This document shows, one piece after another, positions 1 through 9,166 of a DNA stretch of 39,530 bases. Each line of letters starts with the position of its first letter. Positions within the stretch are counted from its first letter, which is position 1. The position numbers and the translations under genes were made by a program. The stretch lies in NCBI RefSeq assembly GCF_003852705.1, contig NZ_REFA01000021.1, positions 1 to 39,530 on the forward strand. Reading direction: 5' to 3'. Under the pieces are notes generated by a model that saw only the letters and a program-made list of their open reading frames with translations, was not told the origin of the DNA and searched no databases. Source of the DNA: Amniculibacterium aquaticum (GTDB taxonomy: Bacteria; Bacteroidota; Bacteroidia; Flavobacteriales; Weeksellaceae).

Positions 1-223
1 TGAACGCTTGGATAGATAGCTTTAAAGCGCTATTAATACGATATGAAACTAAAGAAAAACATTGGAGGGATTTTCATCTGCTCGCATTCTGTTGTATTTT
101 GATTAGGAAACATTAAACAAGTTCATATTTAAAAATCGAGAATTGATCATTTTTTATACCTCGAAAAAAGAGAAAAAGTTATCGTTATCGAAAAAAAAAG
201 AAATAAAAATTTAACCTAGAAAT

Positions 224-3112
224 ATGAAAAAAATTACAAATTCAGTCTTGGTTGTGGTTTTATCCTCCACCTTTGCATTTGCATCGGCACAATCGGGTAA
301 AACGGATAGTTTAAAGACTAAAGACATCCAAGGCGTAGTTGTTACCGCATTGGGAATCAAAAAAGAAAAGAGAGCATTGACTTATTCTGCACAAGAAATT
401 GGTGGCGATGCTTTGGTAAAGGTGAAAGATGCCAATCCCATCAACAGTCTGTCCGGTCGTGTTGCCGGGATGAACATTTCCAGAAGCTCCTCCGGTGTGG
501 CGGGTTCTGTTAAGGTGACTTTAAGAGGCGAGTCTTCTGCCAGAAACAACCAACCACTTTATGTTATCGATGGTGTACCGATTGCCAATACTTCGCCGGC
601 ACAACCGTATAAAATTTTTGGTGACGAAGGGGGTAGTAGAGACGGTGGCGATGTGCTGTCCATGATCAACCCGGACGATATCGAGAACATAACAGTTCTT
701 AGAGGTGCTGCTTCAGCTGCTTTGTACGGAAGTCAAGGTGCCAACGGAGTTATCCTTATTACCACTAAAAAAGGAAAGGCTGGAAAAGTTTCTGTTAACA
801 TCAACTCCAATACCACGGTAGAATCGGCGGCTTATATGCCAAAGTTGCAATACGAATATTTAGCATCTACACCAGGAAAAGGTGGACAAAGTTGGGGAGC
901 TAAAGGAAGCTCTGAAAATTATGCTAAGAAATTTTTCGATACAGGAGTTACCACCATCAACTCGGTATCTTTAAGTGCAGGAAACCAAGTGTCGTCCAGT
1001 TACCTATCGTACTCCAATTCCCTTTCTCATGGGACATTACCAACGAGTAAGATGAATCAGAACAACATCAGTTTTAGAGAAAATATTAATTTGTTTGATG
1101 ATAAATTGAAAATCGATGCTTCGGCAAATATTTCAGAACAAATTTATCACAACAGACCGGGAAGTGGTTTGTATTTTAACCCATTGGTAAGCGTATATGC
1201 TTTCCCAAGAGGTGAAAATTTTGGAGACTACATCAATAATTTCGAAAAGTTGGATCCCATCGATTACATCAATAAGCAAGTGAGATTCCCGAACTCGGCG
1301 TACTCAAGCGATATCGAACAAAACCCGTATTGGATTCTAAATCGTGCTGCAACCGACGAAAACAACAAAAGAGCTTACCTAAAAGGATCCATTTCTTATG
1401 CAGCTACAGACTGGTTAACCTTACAAGGGCGTGCTTCTTATGACTATGTCAACAGAAAATACCAAAGAAGAATGTACGCATCTACCGATGCAACTTTGGC
1501 TACCGCGAACGGAAGATACATACAAGAGAACAGCGTAGATACCCAATGGTACATGGACTTTTTAGCAACTGTGAATAAGTCTTTTGATAAATTTGACCTT
1601 ACCACAGTATTGGGTGTGAGCAGAAACGATTATAAATTGGGAGACCTAACCTTTGCCGATTCTGGATACACCCAAGGTAACGGTCTGAAAATTCCGAATT
1701 ATTTCGTTTTAGGCAATTTTACTTCCACACAAGGTATTGGAAATTCTATTGGAACAGACAAAGAAGTTCGTTCGGTTTTTGGAACGGTACAGTTGGGTTA
1801 TGATAAAGCCGTATATTTGGATATCTCCGCCAGAAAAGACTGGTCCAGTACACTTAATCAAGGATTTTTCTACCCATCCATCGGTGCATCTACCATTCTT
1901 AATAAATACATAGATTTTGGCGAAAATGTTAATTTCCTTAAAGTAAGAGGTGCTTTTGCACAAGTAGGAAACGATATTCCATCCTACATCCAAGACAACC
2001 GTTCCAGTTCTTATGGAAAACTAAAAGGCGGTGTGTTGTTAGAACCTGAAGTTTCCAGTTTCCCGGGTATCAATCTGAAACCCGAACTAAAAAAATCTTT
2101 AGAATTTGGTCTTGAAGGCCGTTTCTTCAAAAACAGAGTTAACCTCGATTTAACTTACTATAAGTCCAATACCACCAATCAATATTTCGAAATTCAGGCA
2201 GCAGCCAATTCTTTGGGTGTTAAGCGATGGGCCATTAACGGTGGTGATATCGAATCCAAAGGTATTGAGGCCAGCCTTAATGTAATACCGGTTAGAAATG
2301 AAAACTTCGAATGGAGCTCTACCATCAATATCGGAACCAATAAAAGTTATGTAAAATCATTATCCGACCAACTAAGACAGCCTAACGGAAGTGTTGTCGC
2401 GGTATTGACCGAGTTGGATAACTCTTTCCAATATGTTCTGAAAGAAGGAGAACGATTCGGGACCATCATGGTAAAACAATTGGAGAGAGATGCCAATGGA
2501 CTTGCTATTTTTGACAAAGTCTTGGACAGCAACGGAAATGTGACCGGTTACACGGCTAGAGGAAATAAAATGGTCGATGCCGGAACTCCTTTCCCAGATT
2601 GGACCGGAGGTTGGGTGAATACTTTCAACTACAAAAATCTATCGCTGAATGTAGTGATTGATGGTAAAATGGGCGGAAAAGCCGTAAGTACTACCCAAGC
2701 CATGTTGGACCAAGCCGGAGTTTCTCAAGCTTCTGCCGATGCCAGAAATACCAATGGCGGAATGATCATGGTGAGCAATGGCGCAGGACAAAACTACAGC
2801 ATCTCTGCAAAAGACTATTATTCTGCAGTGGGTGGAAGACAAGGCTACACCAGCGAATATGTGTACGATCTGAGCAACTTTAGATTGGCTGAACTTTCCT
2901 TGGGCTACTCTTTTAACCCTAAAAATTCTTTCATTAAGAAAGCCAACATCTCCTTGGTCGGAAGAAACCTGTTCTTCATCTACAAAAAAGCAAAAGACAT
3001 CCCATTTGATCCCAATATGGTTTCCAGTACGGGCGAAGCTTTCCAAGGTGTAGAAGTGTTTTCTCAACCTTCAACAAGAAGTATTGGTCTTAATCTAAAT
3101 GTAACTTTCTAA
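224..3112 (+). CDS. SusC/RagA-family TonB-dependent outer-membrane transporter
   Basis: This 962-residue protein is an outer-membrane beta-barrel that would import oligosaccharides using TonB energy, with the SusD-type lipoprotein encoded next to it as its lid. A signal peptide covers about residues 1-22 (ending FASAQ). A TonB-box-like stretch, DIQGVVVTA, sits at 34-42, and the plug domain follows, with the typical PLYVIDGVPI and ENITVLRGAASAALYGSQGANG motifs. The rest is barrel, ending in a beta-strand with terminal Phe (NLNVTF). The roughly 80-90 residue carboxypeptidase-D-like domain found at the N-terminus of many SusC proteins is absent. The susD start is only 10 nt downstream, so the two are almost certainly co-transcribed. 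The substrate is inferred from the downstream GlcNAc genes and is not proven by the receptor sequence. Confidence 0.93.
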   Translation: MKKITNSVLVVVLSSTFAFASAQSGKTDSLKTKDIQGVVVTALGIKKEKRALTYSAQEIGGDALVKVKDANPINSLSGRVAGMNISRSSSGVAGSVKVTLRGESSARNNQPLYVIDGVPIANTSPAQPYKIFGDEGGSRDGGDVLSMINPDDIENITVLRGAASAALYGSQGANGVILITTKKGKAGKVSVNINSNTTVESAAYMPKLQYEYLASTPGKGGQSWGAKGSSENYAKKFFDTGVTTINSVSLSAGNQVSSSYLSYSNSLSHGTLPTSKMNQNNISFRENINLFDDKLKIDASANISEQIYHNRPGSGLYFNPLVSVYAFPRGENFGDYINNFEKLDPIDYINKQVRFPNSAYSSDIEQNPYWILNRAATDENNKRAYLKGSISYAATDWLTLQGRASYDYVNRKYQRRMYASTDATLATANGRYIQENSVDTQWYMDFLATVNKSFDKFDLTTVLGVSRNDYKLGDLTFADSGYTQGNGLKIPNYFVLGNFTSTQGIGNSIGTDKEVRSVFGTVQLGYDKAVYLDISARKDWSSTLNQGFFYPSIGASTILNKYIDFGENVNFLKVRGAFAQVGNDIPSYIQDNRSSSYGKLKGGVLLEPEVSSFPGINLKPELKKSLEFGLEGRFFKNRVNLDLTYYKSNTTNQYFEIQAAANSLGVKRWAINGGDIESKGIEASLNVIPVRNENFEWSSTINIGTNKSYVKSLSDQLRQPNGSVVAVLTELDNSFQYVLKEGERFGTIMVKQLERDANGLAIFDKVLDSNGNVTGYTARGNKMVDAGTPFPDWTGGWVNTFNYKNLSLNVVIDGKMGGKAVSTTQAMLDQAGVSQASADARNTNGGMIMVSNGAGQNYSISAKDYYSAVGGRQGYTSEYVYDLSNFRLAELSLGYSFNPKNSFIKKANISLVGRNLFFIYKKAKDIPFDPNMVSSTGEAFQGVEVFSQPSTRSIGLNLNVTF

Positions 3113-3122
3113 ATCAAAGAAT

Positions 3123-4697
3123 ATGAAAACAATAAAATTCAAAAATAAATTTATAAAATACGGATTGGCTCTTACGGTTTTAGCATCTGTAACTTCATGT
3201 TCTGTAGATTCAGAACGAAACATCAACGATGAATACGGCCAAACTCAAGAACAACAAATGCAAGGTCTTACCATTGTAAAAGCTCCATTAGAAAATCTAA
3301 TGTCCAGCATTGTTATGGTAACTCCGGAGTGGCAATTCCAGTTGCAACAAAACCTTATGGGTGATGTTTTTTCCGGATATATGGCGCCACCAACTCCTTT
3401 TGCTGGAGACAGCAACAACACCCACTACAACCTAGTCGATGGTTGGAATCAGTATCCTTGGACCATTGCCTATACAGGAGTTTTGCCTAATGCTTTTAAA
3501 GTTGAAAATCGTGCAGCACAACTCAATCTTCCACAGTTTTTAGGCATCGCAAAAATCCTAAAAGTAGAAGGGATGCACAGGATTTCCGATATCTACGGAC
3601 CGATCATCTATTCTCATTTTGGCGAAAATGCTGCAGGTGATAAATTTGACACTCAAAAAGAAGCGTATTATGCATTTTTTGCCGATTTGGACGCCGGTAT
3701 TGCAGCTCTTAAAGATGCACAGAATAAAGGATTGGTTCTAGATCCAAGTGCAGACATCAGTGCTTTTGGTGGAAATTTGGCTAAATGGATCAAATTTGGT
3801 AATTCACTACGATTAAGATTGGCTCTTCGTATCTCTGGTGTAGATCCTGTGAAAGCCAAAACCGAAGGCGAAAAAGCATTGTCCGATTTAGGAGGTTTGA
3901 TGTCCAATAATACAGAAAATTTTATCGTGAACAAACCCAATCCTCTTGGAGTGATCAATTCATGGGGCGACACCAGAATGGGAGCTTCTATGGAATCCAT
4001 TCTCAACGGGTTGCAAGACCCAAGAGTGGGTAAATATTTTACGAAAAACACCTTCAGCAACTCATATACAGGTATTAGACAAGGGATAGACATTACCGCT
4101 CACGGTGGAAAGGACTCTTATGTGAAAAATTCAGGCATCAATTCGGATATGTTTTCTCAGATCCAATTGATGACCGCTTCTGAAGTACAATTTCTAATTG
4201 CTGAAGCCAAATTGAAAAATTGGAACACCAACGGTATTTCTTCAGAAACGGCGTACAATAACGGTATTCAGTTGTCTTTTGCACAGTACGGACTCACTGC
4301 GGGTTCTTACATCACCAATACCAGCAATACACCTGCAAATTATGTAGATGCATTCAACCCGGATAATAACATCAATGCAGCTTCTCAGGTAACCATCGCA
4401 TGGAATAACGCCGATACCGACGCTTTGAAATTAGAAAAAATCATTACTCAAAAATGGATTTCCGGTTTCCCAGATGGACAAGAAGCTTGGTCGGAATTCA
4501 GAAGAACAGGCTATCCTAAACTTTTCCCAGTAAAACTGAATAAAAGTGGTGGATTGATCAGTACTACCGAATTCATTAAGAGAATTAATTTCCCAGCTTC
4601 CGAAAAATCAACCAATCCAACAAATGTTTCTGCAGCTGTAGGAATGCTTGGCGGACCGGATAACGGAGGTACCAATCTTTGGTGGGATGTAAATTAA
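3123..4697 (+). CDS. SusD/RagB-family nutrient-binding outer-membrane lipoprotein
   Basis: This 524-residue surface lipoprotein is the glycan-binding partner of the upstream SusC. The signal peptide ends in the lipobox VTSC with the acylated Cys at residue 26. Acidic residues follow (CSVDSE), which fits a surface-export signal in Bacteroidota. The body is helix-rich and looks like the second SusD-like group (SusD/RagB nutrient-binding lipoproteins), with conserved-looking blocks such as MTASEVQFLIAEAKL and QKWISGFPDGQEAWSEFRRTGYP near the C-terminus. It lies 10 nt behind susC and is followed by a strong intrinsic terminator, so susCD forms a two-gene unit. Ligand specificity cannot be read from the sequence; the nagB-like and hexosaminidase neighbours suggest GlcNAc-containing oligosaccharides. 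Confidence 0.92.
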   Translation: MKTIKFKNKFIKYGLALTVLASVTSCSVDSERNINDEYGQTQEQQMQGLTIVKAPLENLMSSIVMVTPEWQFQLQQNLMGDVFSGYMAPPTPFAGDSNNTHYNLVDGWNQYPWTIAYTGVLPNAFKVENRAAQLNLPQFLGIAKILKVEGMHRISDIYGPIIYSHFGENAAGDKFDTQKEAYYAFFADLDAGIAALKDAQNKGLVLDPSADISAFGGNLAKWIKFGNSLRLRLALRISGVDPVKAKTEGEKALSDLGGLMSNNTENFIVNKPNPLGVINSWGDTRMGASMESILNGLQDPRVGKYFTKNTFSNSYTGIRQGIDITAHGGKDSYVKNSGINSDMFSQIQLMTASEVQFLIAEAKLKNWNTNGISSETAYNNGIQLSFAQYGLTAGSYITNTSNTPANYVDAFNPDNNINAASQVTIAWNNADTDALKLEKIITQKWISGFPDGQEAWSEFRRTGYPKLFPVKLNKSGGLISTTEFIKRINFPASEKSTNPTNVSAAVGMLGGPDNGGTNLWWDVN

Positions 4698-4722
4698 TAT
4701 TTTTATCATAATTATGCTTTTG

Positions 4723-4760
4723 ATGGTATAGGTACAACATTCAGCCTATACCATTTTTTT
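4723..4760 (+). terminator. Intrinsic terminator after susCD
   Basis: A perfect 10-bp stem, ATGGTATAGG (4723-4732) with CCTATACCAT (4745-4754), encloses a 12-nt loop and runs into seven T residues. It lies 25 nt after the susD stop and should end the susCD transcript. Confidence 0.85.
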
Positions 4761-4869
4761 AAAACCGAGTATAACCCTCTGATAAATTTGTTTATTTTCA
4801 ATTAAATGTCGTTGGTAGAAGTTTTTATTCCATTAGATTATTTTATTTTTTAAAAATCTAAAATAAAAA

Positions 4870-4877
4870 TACCTTTG
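4870..4877 (+). promoter_or_regulatory. Candidate -7 promoter element for the nagB-like gene
   Basis: TACCTTTG matches the Bacteroidota -7 consensus TAnnTTTG exactly and lies 37 nt before the ATG at 4915. No clear TTTG/TTG was found at the usual 19-20 nt upstream, where the sequence is T/A-rich. It lies downstream of the susCD terminator, which supports separate initiation of the nagB-like gene. Confidence 0.45.
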
Positions 4878-4914
4878 ATGTTAATGATAATTTAAGTACA
4901 AATCTACTTTTAAC

Positions 4915-6849
4915 ATGAAAACCAAATTTCAACATAGAGACATTAGTTTCAAAACAGCCGGACAATTTGAAGAAACTCGTTTTGAAAAAATTCACAATGA
5001 AATTTTCGAAAATTCTGTAGAAGCTTCCAAAATTGTAGCTCATGAAATTGCAGAACTGATACAATCCAAGCAAAAAGAAAATAAAACCTGCGTTTTGGGT
5101 TTGGCAACCGGGTCTTCTCCCATCAAGGTGTACGAAGAGTTGGTAAGGCTGCATAAAGAAGAAAATCTAAGCTTCTCCAATGTGGTATCGTTTAATTTGG
5201 ACGAGTACTATCCCATGTCCAAAGACAACAAACAAAGTTATCACTTCTTCATGCATCAACATCTTTTCAATCATGTCGATATTCATCCGGATAATGTGCA
5301 CATCCCTTGTGGTACTGTTCCTTTTGATGAAATTAACCAATGGTGCATCGATTATGAAATGAAAATAAAAGAAGCCGGCGGATTGGATTTTCAACTTCTA
5401 GGGATTGGTAGGACAGGTCATGTGGGATTTAATGAACCCGGATCGCACATCAATTCCGGTACCCGCATCATTACTTTGGATCACATCACAAGAGTCGATG
5501 CCTCTTCTGATTTTAACGGCATGGAAAATGTGCCTAAAAAGGCCATAACCATGGGGGTTTCAACGATTCTTAGATCCAAAAGGATTGTGCTTCTTGCATG
5601 GGGACAAAACAAGGCGGACATCATCAAAAGAACCATTCAGGGGGATATAAGCAGTGATGTTCCTGCAACATTTTTGCAAAATCATCCCAATGTTACTTTT
5701 GTTTTGGACAAAACGGCTTCTTCAGAGCTTACAAGATGCAAAACACCTTGGCTGGTAGGAGAGTGTATTTGGACCAAAGAACTTCGTAGTAAGGCCATCG
5801 TTTGGCTTTGTGAGAAAACCGGAAAACCCGTGCTGAAACTAACCGATAGGGATTATAACAACAATGGGATGTCGGATCTTTTGGTACAAGAGGGTTCTGC
5901 CTACGATCTTAACATCAAAATGTTCAATCAATTGCAGCATTCCATAACGGGTTGGCCCGGTGGAAAGCCCAATCATGACGATACCCACAGACCAGAAAGA
6001 GCCCAACCTGCAAAAAAAAGAGTTATCATTTTCAGTCCTCATCCGGATGATGATGTCATCTCAATGGGAGGCACATTTAACAAATTGATTCAACAAGGTC
6101 ATGAAGTCCATGTAGCTTACCAAACCTCTGGAAATATTGCAGTTACCGATGAAGAAGCCTTGAAATTTGCAGAGGTTTGCAATGATTTTGTAGATCAAGA
6201 CAGCAGCAATATTAATTTTCAAAAAGTTATTGATTTCCTGAACAATAAAACCGATAACCAAATCGATTCTTTAGAAGTCAGAAAACTAAAAGGACTGATC
6301 CGTAGGAGAGAGTCTTATGCTGCAGTTCGCTCTTTTAAATTAACAGACGATAAAGTTCATTTCTTGGATTTACCTTTTTACGAAACGGGCTATATCAAGA
6401 AAAATCCACCAACAGAAGTTGATGTAAAGAAGGTAGAAGACCTTATCGCAGCTGTAAAACCCCATCAGGTATTTGCTGCAGGCGATTTGGCCGATCCTCA
6501 CGGAACTCATGAAGTTTGTTTGAGTTTGATTTTCAAGGCATTAAAGAATTTGAAAGGAAAACCGTACATGCAGGACTGTTGGTTGTGGCTCTACAGAGGT
6601 GCTTGGCACGAATGGGATATCGACGAAATTGATATGGCAATTCCGATAAGTCCGGATGAGGTAATGGCCAAGAGAAATGCCATTTTCTACCATCAGTCAC
6701 AAAAAGATAGAGTCATGTTCCAAGGAAATGACCTTAGAGAATTTTGGATGAGGGCTGAAGATCGTAACAAAAAAACCGCCGAATTGTACAATAAATTGGG
6801 CTTAGCAGAATATGAAGCCATTGAGGCTTTTAAAAAATTTGATTTTTAG
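4915..6849 (+). CDS. nagB: NagB-like glucosamine-6-phosphate deaminase fused to PIG-L/LmbE-type deacetylase
   Basis: This is a 644-residue two-domain cytosolic protein. Residues 1 to about 290 resemble glucosamine-6-phosphate deaminase/isomerase (GlcN-6-P to fructose-6-P plus ammonia): GLATGSSPIKVYEEL, FNLDEYYPM (Asp96 aligns with the E. coli NagB proton-transfer Asp72) and GIGRTGHVGFNEPGS. In E. coli that last motif reads GNDGHIAFNEP; here Thr167 replaces catalytic Asp141, while the His (169) and Glu (174) are kept. Residues about 368-640 are a PIG-L/LmbE-type metal-dependent N-deacetylase domain with PHPDDD at 375-380 and a later DPHGTH (His529, His532) as probable zinc ligands. This architecture is known in Bacteroidota as a long NagB-like protein. 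Deamination activity is uncertain because of the missing Asp. It has its own promoter-like element and terminator. Confidence 0.88.
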   Translation: MKTKFQHRDISFKTAGQFEETRFEKIHNEIFENSVEASKIVAHEIAELIQSKQKENKTCVLGLATGSSPIKVYEELVRLHKEENLSFSNVVSFNLDEYYPMSKDNKQSYHFFMHQHLFNHVDIHPDNVHIPCGTVPFDEINQWCIDYEMKIKEAGGLDFQLLGIGRTGHVGFNEPGSHINSGTRIITLDHITRVDASSDFNGMENVPKKAITMGVSTILRSKRIVLLAWGQNKADIIKRTIQGDISSDVPATFLQNHPNVTFVLDKTASSELTRCKTPWLVGECIWTKELRSKAIVWLCEKTGKPVLKLTDRDYNNNGMSDLLVQEGSAYDLNIKMFNQLQHSITGWPGGKPNHDDTHRPERAQPAKKRVIIFSPHPDDDVISMGGTFNKLIQQGHEVHVAYQTSGNIAVTDEEALKFAEVCNDFVDQDSSNINFQKVIDFLNNKTDNQIDSLEVRKLKGLIRRRESYAAVRSFKLTDDKVHFLDLPFYETGYIKKNPPTEVDVKKVEDLIAAVKPHQVFAAGDLADPHGTHEVCLSLIFKALKNLKGKPYMQDCWLWLYRGAWHEWDIDEIDMAIPISPDEVMAKRNAIFYHQSQKDRVMFQGNDLREFWMRAEDRNKKTAELYNKLGLAEYEAIEAFKKFDF

Positions 6850-6885
6850 AAATCAATAATTTTACTTTTTCATTTTTACTTAGGA

Positions 6886-6928
6886 CTAATTGTGGCTCTC
6901 TTCGGAAGGTCACAATTAGATTTTTTAT
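6886..6928 (+). terminator. Intrinsic terminator after the nagB-like gene
   Basis: CTAATTGTG (6886-6894) pairs perfectly with CACAATTAG (6911-6919) around an inner loop containing a smaller CTTCGGAAG hairpin. The stem is followed by an A and six T residues. It lies between the nagB-like gene and the hexosaminidase gene, so the latter may need readthrough or its own start; CATTTTTG at 6930-6937 is a one-mismatch -7 candidate. Confidence 0.8.
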
Positions 6929-6983
6929 TCATTTTTGCATGAAAGAATAAAATTGAAAAAGATCAACCATTAATATAAATTAC

Positions 6984-9011
6984 ATGAAATACACTTTGCT
7001 TACAGCATTATTTTCTTCTTTGTGTTTGGGACAAGTACAAAAAGAACAGCTCAACCTAATGCCTTGGCCTAAAGAAGTGAACCTGAATACCGGGAAATTA
7101 GTTCTTAAAAAAGATTTTAACATCAACATAAACGGAGTCCAATCCGAAAGATTACGAAATGCCACTACCAAGTTTCTTAGACGATTGGATGGGAGATCCG
7201 GAGTGTTTTTTAATGAGGAATTTGCACATGAAAACAATTCAGCTCCAACTGCAACCTTGCAAATACAGGTGAAAAATACGGCATCACTGGATCTCCAACA
7301 AGACGAAAGCTATCAGCTATCGGTGGATCATTCAAAAATTAAAATAATAGCGAATACCGATACCGGTGCCATTTATGCCCTAGAAACTTTGCTTCAGACA
7401 CTTCAGAATTCCGCTTCAGAATATTTTTTTCCTTCCATAGAGATCAAGGACCATCCACGATTCAAATGGCGTGGTTTGATGATTGATGCGGCACGACATT
7501 TTCAACCCATAGAGGTCATCAAAAGAAACCTAGATGCTATGGCTGCTGTTAAACTAAATGTTTTCCATTGGCATTTGGTGGACGATCAAGGTTGGAGAAT
7601 AGAAATGAAAAATCTGAAACAACTCCATGAAAAATCTTCTGATGGTCAATATTACACCCAAGATCAGATAAAAGATGTGGTAAAATATGCTGCCAATTTG
7701 GGAATTATGATCGTTCCGGAAATTGATGTTCCCGGTCATGCCTCGGCAATATTAACCGCCATTCCTGAAATTGGAAGCACTCCAGGTATGACATATACCG
7801 TGGAGAGAAATGCCGGCGTGTTCAACCCAACTTTGGATCCTACCAATCCCAAGACTTATCAAATTCTTTCCCTAATTTTTGATGAGGTCTGTCCACTTTT
7901 TCCGGGAAAAATTTTCCACATCGGTGGCGACGAAAACGAAGGTAAAGAATGGGATGCCAATCCTAAAATTCAACAGTTTAAAAAAGAAAATAACCTAAAG
8001 ACCAACCACGATCTTCAGACTTATTTTACCATGAAACTGATCCCTCTACTCAAAAAACACAACAAAGTATTGATGGGTTGGGAAGAAATCATGACCAAAG
8101 ACATGTCGAAAGATGCTGTTATCCACTCTTGGAGAGGTGTAAATGAAGGTTTGAAGGCCGGTGAATCTTTGGCAAAAGCAGCTCAAAATGGGTACAAAAC
8201 GGTTTTGTCCAACGGGTATTACATCGATCTGGTTATGGATGTAGAAAGCCATTACAATACCGATCCTGTAAATAAAGATTTGAATTTGTCCGAGGCAACC
8301 CTCAATAATATTTGGGGGGGCGAAGCTACGATGTGGAGCGAATTGGCAACTCCATTAACCATAGACTCCAGGATTTGGCCGAGAACAGCAGCCATAGCCG
8401 AGAGACTTTGGTCGGATGCTTCGGTGAAAAATGTGGCGGATATGAGAAAACGACTCATTCCTGTAACAAACAGATTGGAAGAATTGGGCATTACCCACAT
8501 CCGAAACAAAGGAGTCATCCTTAGAAATATTGCCAATTATCAGGATACAAAAGCGGTTGAAGATTTTTCAAATGTTTGCGAACCTCTGAAATTGTACACA
8601 AGAAATAAAGGCGGTACGGAGTATCAAATGTACTCTCCGTTGACTTTGTTTGCCGATGCTTGCACTCCCGATGCTAAAGATGCTCTTGCATTCAATACTT
8701 TGGTGGATCAATTTGTGATTGATAAAAATGAAGATTCTAAATCCAAGATTGTTATTTTTCTTAATCAGTGGATTTCTAATTATTCGGAATTGAAAAAGTT
8801 AAACGAAAACGCTCCTTTGATTTCTCCATTTCTACCTCTGTCAGAAAAATTAAGCAATCTGTCCCAACATTTGATTTTCAAAATTCAGGGCAATGCGCAA
8901 TACAATTCGGCAGTTGCTGAGAAACTTTTGGCAGAATGCGATACAAAAGAATATGCCGATGTAGAACTGGCAGTTGTGAAAAGTTTTAAAAAATTAATAA
9001 GCTTAAAATAA
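6984..9011 (+). CDS. GH20 beta-N-acetylhexosaminidase, exported
   Basis: This 675-residue exported enzyme hydrolyses terminal beta-linked GlcNAc/GalNAc from oligosaccharides. A short signal peptide (MKYTLLTALFSSLCLGQ) lacks a lipobox, so a periplasmic or secreted location is expected. Residues about 22-155 form the GH20b-type N-terminal domain. The TIM barrel starts at HPRFKWRGLMIDAARHF (157-173) and contains NVFHWHLVDDQGWRIE (192-207) and PEIDVPGHASA. The catalytic pair is Asp316-Glu317 in HIGGDENEG (312-320), as expected for substrate-assisted catalysis via the 2-acetamido group. The barrel continues to WPRTAAIAERLWSD, and about 160 C-terminal residues are not assigned. The product GlcNAc fits the neighbouring SusCD and NagB-like genes. 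Confidence 0.93.
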   Translation: MKYTLLTALFSSLCLGQVQKEQLNLMPWPKEVNLNTGKLVLKKDFNININGVQSERLRNATTKFLRRLDGRSGVFFNEEFAHENNSAPTATLQIQVKNTASLDLQQDESYQLSVDHSKIKIIANTDTGAIYALETLLQTLQNSASEYFFPSIEIKDHPRFKWRGLMIDAARHFQPIEVIKRNLDAMAAVKLNVFHWHLVDDQGWRIEMKNLKQLHEKSSDGQYYTQDQIKDVVKYAANLGIMIVPEIDVPGHASAILTAIPEIGSTPGMTYTVERNAGVFNPTLDPTNPKTYQILSLIFDEVCPLFPGKIFHIGGDENEGKEWDANPKIQQFKKENNLKTNHDLQTYFTMKLIPLLKKHNKVLMGWEEIMTKDMSKDAVIHSWRGVNEGLKAGESLAKAAQNGYKTVLSNGYYIDLVMDVESHYNTDPVNKDLNLSEATLNNIWGGEATMWSELATPLTIDSRIWPRTAAIAERLWSDASVKNVADMRKRLIPVTNRLEELGITHIRNKGVILRNIANYQDTKAVEDFSNVCEPLKLYTRNKGGTEYQMYSPLTLFADACTPDAKDALAFNTLVDQFVIDKNEDSKSKIVIFLNQWISNYSELKKLNENAPLISPFLPLSEKLSNLSQHLIFKIQGNAQYNSAVAEKLLAECDTKEYADVELAVVKSFKKLISLK

Positions 9012-9045
9012 AATTTTCGAAAGATTAATATAGTTAAATAAGGTT

Positions 9046-9093
9046 GGAGTTTCAGGCATTCCAAAAGTGAAAAACCTTTTGGAATGCAACTCC
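9046..9093. repeat. Long stem-loop (12 bp plus 6 bp, 4-nt bulge) after the GH20 gene
   Basis: GCATTCCAAAAG (9056-9067) pairs perfectly with CTTTTGGAATGC (9076-9087). An outer helix, GGAGTT (9046-9051) with AACTCC (9088-9093), stacks on it after a four-base bulge. No T-run follows on the + strand, so it is not a standard terminator; it may protect the 3' end of the GH20 mRNA or stop transcription together with the next hairpin. Confidence 0.6.
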
Positions 9094-9126
9094 TAAAAAA
9101 AATGAAAATTGATTTTAAGCACTAAA

Positions 9127-9150
9127 AAAAGCCACTGAAAAGTGGCTTTT
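9127..9150. terminator. Bidirectional terminator between the GH20 gene and rpoD
   Basis: AAAAGCCACT and AGTGGCTTTT form a perfect 10-bp stem with a GAAA tetraloop (9137-9140). The flanking A and T runs give a U-tail in both directions, so it can end both the + GH20 transcript and the - sigma-factor transcript, whose gene stops at 9167. Confidence 0.85.
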
Positions 9151-9166
9151 ACTATTTTATTTGAAA

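Noticed and set aside
1-223. End of a preceding gene or a susC regulatory element
   Set aside because: The stretch is A/T-rich; no ORF tail, terminator hairpin or full -33/-7 promoter match could be supported.
2639-3067. 142-codon minus-strand ORF inside susC
   Set aside because: It lies wholly within a well-supported gene, has no family resemblance and no promoter; such antisense frames are frequent across this window.
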